8,671 nt of DNA from Muribaculaceae bacterium (GTDB lineage Bacteria; Bacteroidota; Bacteroidia; Bacteroidales; Muribaculaceae), in contig VSPO01000132.1 in NCBI GenBank assembly GCA_009775375.1, positions 1 to 8,671 of the forward strand. The letters run 5' to 3'. The position numbers and the translations under genes were made by a program. Below, piece after piece: positions 5,356 through 8,671 of this stretch; the first letter of the stretch is position 1, and each line of letters opens with the position of its first letter. The notes beneath the pieces were generated by a model. It was not told the DNA's origin. It saw nothing but the letters and a program-made list of their open reading frames with translations, and did no database searches.

Positions 5356-5955
5356 TCATTTCGCGTCTTTTGCGAGATTGAAAATCGAGTCCTTCGTTGG
5401 CGCAAACGTATCCGCGCCGGTGATGTCGGGCAATTCCTCCCTCTCCTCCGCAAACAGCTCAGTCTCTATCCGCGCATTCCGGCCCGCAAGATGACCCTCG
5501 TCATATGCCTCCTTCCTCACGCTGTCAAACCGCAGGGCCTTCAGTAGCATCTCCAGCACTCGCCCGCTGACCTTTCCCTTCAGCGCGTCGACCACCATCT
5601 CCGCCAACAGCGTCAGCAAGGCCCTCACCACCGTCGCAGCCAAATCATGCTCTTGCGCGAAGCGCCTTATCTCCTCAAGCGACGCCACTATGGCGCGCTT
5701 CATCGCATAGGGACATCCCTTGCGTTCCTCCTCGCCGCCGGCAACGCCGTCGGGATTCTCGCTCACGCTCCGACCGAGCTTCTCGCCCACGGCCTTCCCG
5801 ATTAGCTTCTCCACCGTAGCCGGGGCTGGAGCCACGCGGAAATCCTCGGGCTGTACATCGGTCTTGCTCCAGATTCCTCTGACCATGTCGAGGAATTCGC
5901 CTACGGAGCTTTTCTTTCTCTTGTCGTTTTTCTTTTCGTTTTCTTTCTGTTTCAT
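5356..5955 (-). CDS. Lysine-rich helical protein upstream of capsid, possible scaffold (199 aa)
   Basis: No family is recognised with confidence. The first 16 residues are almost all Lys, Asn and Glu, then comes a short amphipathic segment (SVGEFLDMVRGIW). Residues about 84-145 are strongly helical (AMKRAIVASLEEIRRF, RALLTLLAEMVVDAL, LEMLLKALRF). The C-terminus contains EGHLAGRNARIETELF (153-168), then LPDITG, and ends IFNLAKDA. The GRNxxIE...IFxLA ending resembles proteins that I recall lying beside capsid genes in Bacteroidales prophages; that comparison is from memory. Position one gene upstream of the major capsid, high helix content and charged ends fit an internal scaffold, which would guide shell assembly. 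It is the first gene of the leftward operon, fed by a promoter in the divergent region, and its leader has a small AAGCG/CGCTT inverted repeat at 5966-5981. Confidence 0.75.
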   Translation of the reverse strand: MKQKENEKKNDKRKKSSVGEFLDMVRGIWSKTDVQPEDFRVAPAPATVEKLIGKAVGEKLGRSVSENPDGVAGGEEERKGCPYAMKRAIVASLEEIRRFAQEHDLAATVVRALLTLLAEMVVDALKGKVSGRVLEMLLKALRFDSVRKEAYDEGHLAGRNARIETELFAEEREELPDITGADTFAPTKDSIFNLAKDAK

Positions 5956-5959
5956 AATT

Positions 5960-5981
5960 TTGTTTAAGCGCTTTGTCGCTT
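5960..5981 (-). promoter_or_regulatory. Small inverted repeat and shared TTGTTTAAGC word near the leftward transcription start
   Basis: AAGCG (5966-5970) and CGCTT (5977-5981) form a perfect five-base dyad around the predicted start of the leftward transcript. The overlapping ten bases TTGTTTAAGC (5960-5969) also occur at 1831-1840, in the leader of the other leftward unit. A common regulatory site is possible, but the match is short and AT-rich. Confidence 0.25.
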
Positions 5982-5986
5982 TTCGT

Positions 5987-6054
5987 GATGCAAAATTACT
6001 ATCAATTTAAGCAATGCTATTGTTATTTTGAGGAAAACTTATTAATTTTGCATC
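5987..6054. promoter_or_regulatory. Mirror-image divergent promoter region between scaffold and terminase genes
   Basis: A perfect 12-base inverted repeat, GATGCAAAATTA (5987-5998) and TAATTTTGCATC (6043-6054), encloses 44 bases. Each arm carries a TAATTTTG element matching the Bacteroidetes -7 box TAnnTTTG, one facing left and one facing right. Similarity continues outward as GAAAA, with two extra bases on the left side. For the rightward promoter an ATTG at 6019-6022, 20 bases before the box, is a three-of-four match to the -33 element. The leftward one has no good -33 match. The symmetry suggests shared control of capsid and terminase transcription. Confidence 0.55.
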
Positions 6055-6139
6055 GAAAAATATCAACAATGCCCCTCTCTTCTACCCTAAAACCGGGCGT
6101 AAATATCTGATTTTCACCATAAACAACAAAACAAAATTT

Positions 6140-6559
6140 ATGAAGAAAAAAAATTCCGTTTCGGAGTTCTCCGACCAAAGAAATCGGACCCTACTCCAAA
6201 ATTTCCGCAAGGCGCTTGCCGAGCAGTCGCGTGCTTCCATGACAAAGGCTTTCAAATTGGCGGCCGATGCGCCGGCCCCGCGCTTCTGGGTCAGCGATAC
6301 GAGGGCGGCGGTGGTCATCGCTAAGATGATCGCCGGAGAAAACCCCACCGAGAGTATGAACCCTGAGAAAAAAGAGATGTACAAGGAGCTGTTCCGTCGG
6401 TTTCTGGAGCTGCGAAAGGTGCGCCCCGACGAGTCGATCGGCTCGCTCGTCTTCGAAGTGGTCAATCAGGCGGCTCCGCGCTCCTATATATCCCCGAAGC
6501 GTGCGCAATCAATAATCTACAAAGCCAAAATACTTAAACGTCAAGAAAATGAACAATAA
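6140..6559 (+). CDS. Putative terminase small subunit (139 aa)
   Basis: The small subunit would recognise phage DNA and deliver it to the packaging motor. The protein has a basic N-terminus (1-35). A PRFWVSDTRAAVVIAKMIAG segment follows (about 47-66), then a helical region with MNPEKKEMYKELFRRFLELRKV (about 73-94), and a basic C-terminus (SPKRAQSIIYKAKILKRQ). The FWVSxxRA..VI..M motif is one I associate with small proteins preceding terminase genes in Bacteroidales phages. The assignment otherwise rests on size, predicted helices and the 11-base overlap with the large subunit, which implies translational coupling. It is the first gene of the rightward unit, with a promoter in the mirror-image region. 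A DNA-binding protein of another kind cannot be excluded. Confidence 0.7.
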   Translation: MKKKNSVSEFSDQRNRTLLQNFRKALAEQSRASMTKAFKLAADAPAPRFWVSDTRAAVVIAKMIAGENPTESMNPEKKEMYKELFRRFLELRKVRPDESIGSLVFEVVNQAAPRSYISPKRAQSIIYKAKILKRQENEQ

Positions 6560-8671
6560 TATCTTCCCCTCGCCTATCCATTTGGATATCTCCTCCTCTT
6601 CGCTGGCCGGCCCCGAAGTTCCCTCCGTGGAAGAGATGCTCGCTGAAAACGAACGCCGCCGCGCTCGTCTTCTCGTCCCCTACGACCCCATTCGTGGCGA
6701 CGCCGCCGACCCCCTGCGCGTCCCGTTCCGCATCCCGGGACTCGACTGCGGCGAGGTATGGGTGCCGCGCGAGATGCTGGTCGATCCGTTTGCCGTTTCG
6801 CTCATGCGCACGGGCTCCGTGGATGCCTTCATCCGCACGGAGCACCATACAGAACCCTCCGATCTGCTCCGAGAGGAGGTCTGCCGCCGGTTCATACGCC
6901 TGCGCATCCGCCATGATTTCGCGTTCTGGGCGGCAAGCTTCGTCTATATCAAGACGAAAGGGGGCGGTCCCGACTCCCTGTTTGTGCTCAACTATCCCCA
7001 GCGTCGACTCGTGGCTATGCTCGAAAGTATGCGCCGCGAGGGGAAGCCGATCCGGTTGGTGCTGCTGAAGGCCCGTCAATGGGGTGGCAGCACGTGTGTA
7101 CAGATCTATATGGGATGGCTCCAGCTGGTCCATTCCGTGGGTCTTAACTCGCTGATTATCGCCCATCAGGGAATCGCTACGGATGAAATAAAAGGGATGT
7201 TCGACCGTATGCTTGCAAAATACCCCGACTGGCTGCTGACCGATGCCGACGGCGAGCAGGTGAAGGGGAAACGCCTCGAAGGGGCGGGCTACACGAAGGG
7301 CACCTACCGCGTCCGCGCACGCGACTGCAAGGTGAAACTCGGCTCGGCCGAACGGCCCGACTCTGCGCGTGGCGGCGACTACAATCTTGTGCATTGCTCG
7401 GAGGTGGGACTTTGGAAGAAGACCCCTCAGAAGACCCCCGAACAGATCATCCGCGCTGCCTGCTCGGGTATTCTCCTCGCTCCTATGACGATGATTGTGC
7501 TTGAGTCAACGGCCAATGGCACGGGCAATTACTTCTACAACGAATATCAGGCCGCCTCGAAGGGGGAGAGCCAGTTCCAGCCCCTTTTCGTGCCTTGGTT
7601 TGAGATTGAAAACAACGTCATTCCGCTTGCCGACCCTCAGAAGTTCGCCGCCTCCCTCATCGAAGGCCGCGAAGCCGCGCTGACTGTCTCCGACCGCCGC
7701 CAGCCGGGCGCATATCTGTGGTGGCTTTGGCAAAAGGGGGCCACTCTGGAGGCCATAAATTGGTATGCGCAGGAGCGTCTGAAATATGCCGACCATGGGG
7801 AGATGGCCTCGGAATATCCCTCCGACGATGTGGAGGCGTTCGTGCATTCCGGCGCCCGGGTCTTCGACAAGTATAAGGTCGAGGCCCTGCGGAAGGACTG
7901 TTTCCCGGCCCCGCTGAGGGGCGAGATCGAGGGCTACAGGCCATCGGGCCCGGAATCACTGAAAGGACTGCATTTCGTGCCCGACGCCAGTGGAGGATTG
8001 CAGATTTGGGAAGACCGCGTGCTTCCCTGTCCCGGCAATCTATTCAAGGACCGCTACCTGACGGTCGTTGACATAGGCGGACGCAGCATGAAGTCCGACT
8101 GGTCGGTGATCGTGGTCTTCGACCGCAATGGAATGGGACGCGGACGCAAGCCACGCGTCGTGGCGCAATGGCGCGGACACACCGACATCGACCTCCTCGC
8201 CTGGAACGCCGCCCGAATCGCCGCCTACTATTGCAAGTCGCTTCTCGTCATTGAAAGCAACACGCTCGAAACCCACGATCTCGACCGCTCTACGGAAGGC
8301 GACCAATCGCTATTCATTCTCAATCAGATAGCCGATGTCTACCCCAACCTCTACGCCCGCCGCTCCTCGGAAGACAACATCCTGCGCGGAGTCCCGGTGA
8401 AGTATGGGTTCCACACCAACTCGGCCACCAAACCGATGGTCATATCCCAGCTCATCAAGTCGATCCGCGAAGGGGAATACGTAGAGCGCGACGAGGAATG
8501 TCTGGAGGAATACCTTGCCTACGAACGCCGCCAGAACGGCAGCTACGGAGCCATCCAGGGCCACCACGACGACCTCCTCATGACCCGTGCCATCGGCCTC
8601 CACATCTGCTTCACGGAGATGCCCCTCCCCCGCCTCTGTCTCATAAACACCAATGACGCTGCCGACGAACA
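6549..8671 (+). CDS. Terminase large subunit, packaging ATPase-nuclease (partial, at least 707 aa)
   Basis: This is the motor that translocates phage DNA into the head and cuts it. The ATG at 6549 overlaps the end of the preceding gene; the frame stays open to the window edge, so the C-terminus is missing. The ATPase domain shows a variant Walker A, KARQWGGST (174-182), and a Walker B region YNLVHCSEVGLW, with Glu285 the likely catalytic acid. The coupling motif is ESTANG (319-324). The RNase H-like nuclease domain shows all three acidic sites: VVDIGGRSMKSDWS (Asp508), LLVIESNTLE (Glu569) and GHHDDLLM (Asp674/675). The N-terminal 170 residues are longer than in many terminases and include a conserved-looking NYPQRRLVAML. 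Almost all the essential protein is present. A long antisense frame over its 5' half is a codon-bias artefact. A portal gene is expected beyond the edge. Confidence 0.95.
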   Translation, partial: MNNNIFPSPIHLDISSSSLAGPEVPSVEEMLAENERRRARLLVPYDPIRGDAADPLRVPFRIPGLDCGEVWVPREMLVDPFAVSLMRTGSVDAFIRTEHHTEPSDLLREEVCRRFIRLRIRHDFAFWAASFVYIKTKGGGPDSLFVLNYPQRRLVAMLESMRREGKPIRLVLLKARQWGGSTCVQIYMGWLQLVHSVGLNSLIIAHQGIATDEIKGMFDRMLAKYPDWLLTDADGEQVKGKRLEGAGYTKGTYRVRARDCKVKLGSAERPDSARGGDYNLVHCSEVGLWKKTPQKTPEQIIRAACSGILLAPMTMIVLESTANGTGNYFYNEYQAASKGESQFQPLFVPWFEIENNVIPLADPQKFAASLIEGREAALTVSDRRQPGAYLWWLWQKGATLEAINWYAQERLKYADHGEMASEYPSDDVEAFVHSGARVFDKYKVEALRKDCFPAPLRGEIEGYRPSGPESLKGLHFVPDASGGLQIWEDRVLPCPGNLFKDRYLTVVDIGGRSMKSDWSVIVVFDRNGMGRGRKPRVVAQWRGHTDIDLLAWNAARIAAYYCKSLLVIESNTLETHDLDRSTEGDQSLFILNQIADVYPNLYARRSSEDNILRGVPVKYGFHTNSATKPMVISQLIKSIREGEYVERDEECLEEYLAYERRQNGSYGAIQGHHDDLLMTRAIGLHICFTEMPLPRLCLINTNDAADE

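Noticed and set aside
5291..5494. A + strand frame with Ser-Tyr-Lys repeats
   Set aside because: The repeats follow from the nine-base DNA unit; the frame then runs antisense into the scaffold-like gene.
6534..7394. A 286-codon minus-strand frame over terminase
   Set aside because: The + strand carries a complete terminase motif set; the antisense frame reflects GC-rich codon bias and is rich in His, Arg and Ala.

Overview
The window looks like part of a tailed-bacteriophage genome or prophage from a Bacteroidales host. The host call rests on two observations. First, several intergenic promoters match the Bacteroidetes primary sigma-factor pattern (TTTG, a 19-21 base spacer, then TAnnTTTG) and there are no clear Shine-Dalgarno sequences. 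Second, the terminase and capsid proteins resemble those commonly seen in Bacteroides, Parabacteroides and Alistipes prophages. Genes are GC-rich and leaders strongly AT-rich, which would fit a higher-GC genus of that order; the genus cannot be fixed from this sequence.

Right part (about 6140-8671, + strand): a small terminase-like gene overlaps by 11 bases the large terminase gene. The large terminase carries its ATPase and nuclease motifs and runs off the window edge. This is the packaging motor, and a portal gene would be expected further right. A divergent promoter region (5956-6139) with a perfect 12-base inverted repeat, each arm holding a TAATTTTG -7 box, separates this from the leftward genes.

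Middle part (5955 down to 2753, - strand): a lysine-rich helical protein in the position of a scaffold, the major capsid protein, a small unknown protein, and a probable head-tail adaptor joined to its predecessor by an ATGA overlap. Together these look like a head-morphogenesis operon.

A CI/LexA-type S24 repressor (2116-2766, + strand) sits in the middle of this leftward series. It converges on the adaptor gene with a 14-base overlap. Upstream of it is a 330-base control region holding a consensus promoter, a near-perfect 20-base inverted repeat and a two-tier dyad. This looks like a lysogeny switch placed inside the structural cluster.

Left part (1785 down to 46, - strand): three adjacent genes for short, divergent but clearly related proteins of 159, 172 and 190 residues, a paralogous family of unknown function. 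The second and third overlap by ATGA and have their own consensus promoter and a GC-rich leader. Three of the leftward leaders carry different short tandem repeats of 7, 9 and about 12 bases. No tRNA, rRNA, CRISPR array, integrase or insertion sequence was seen.
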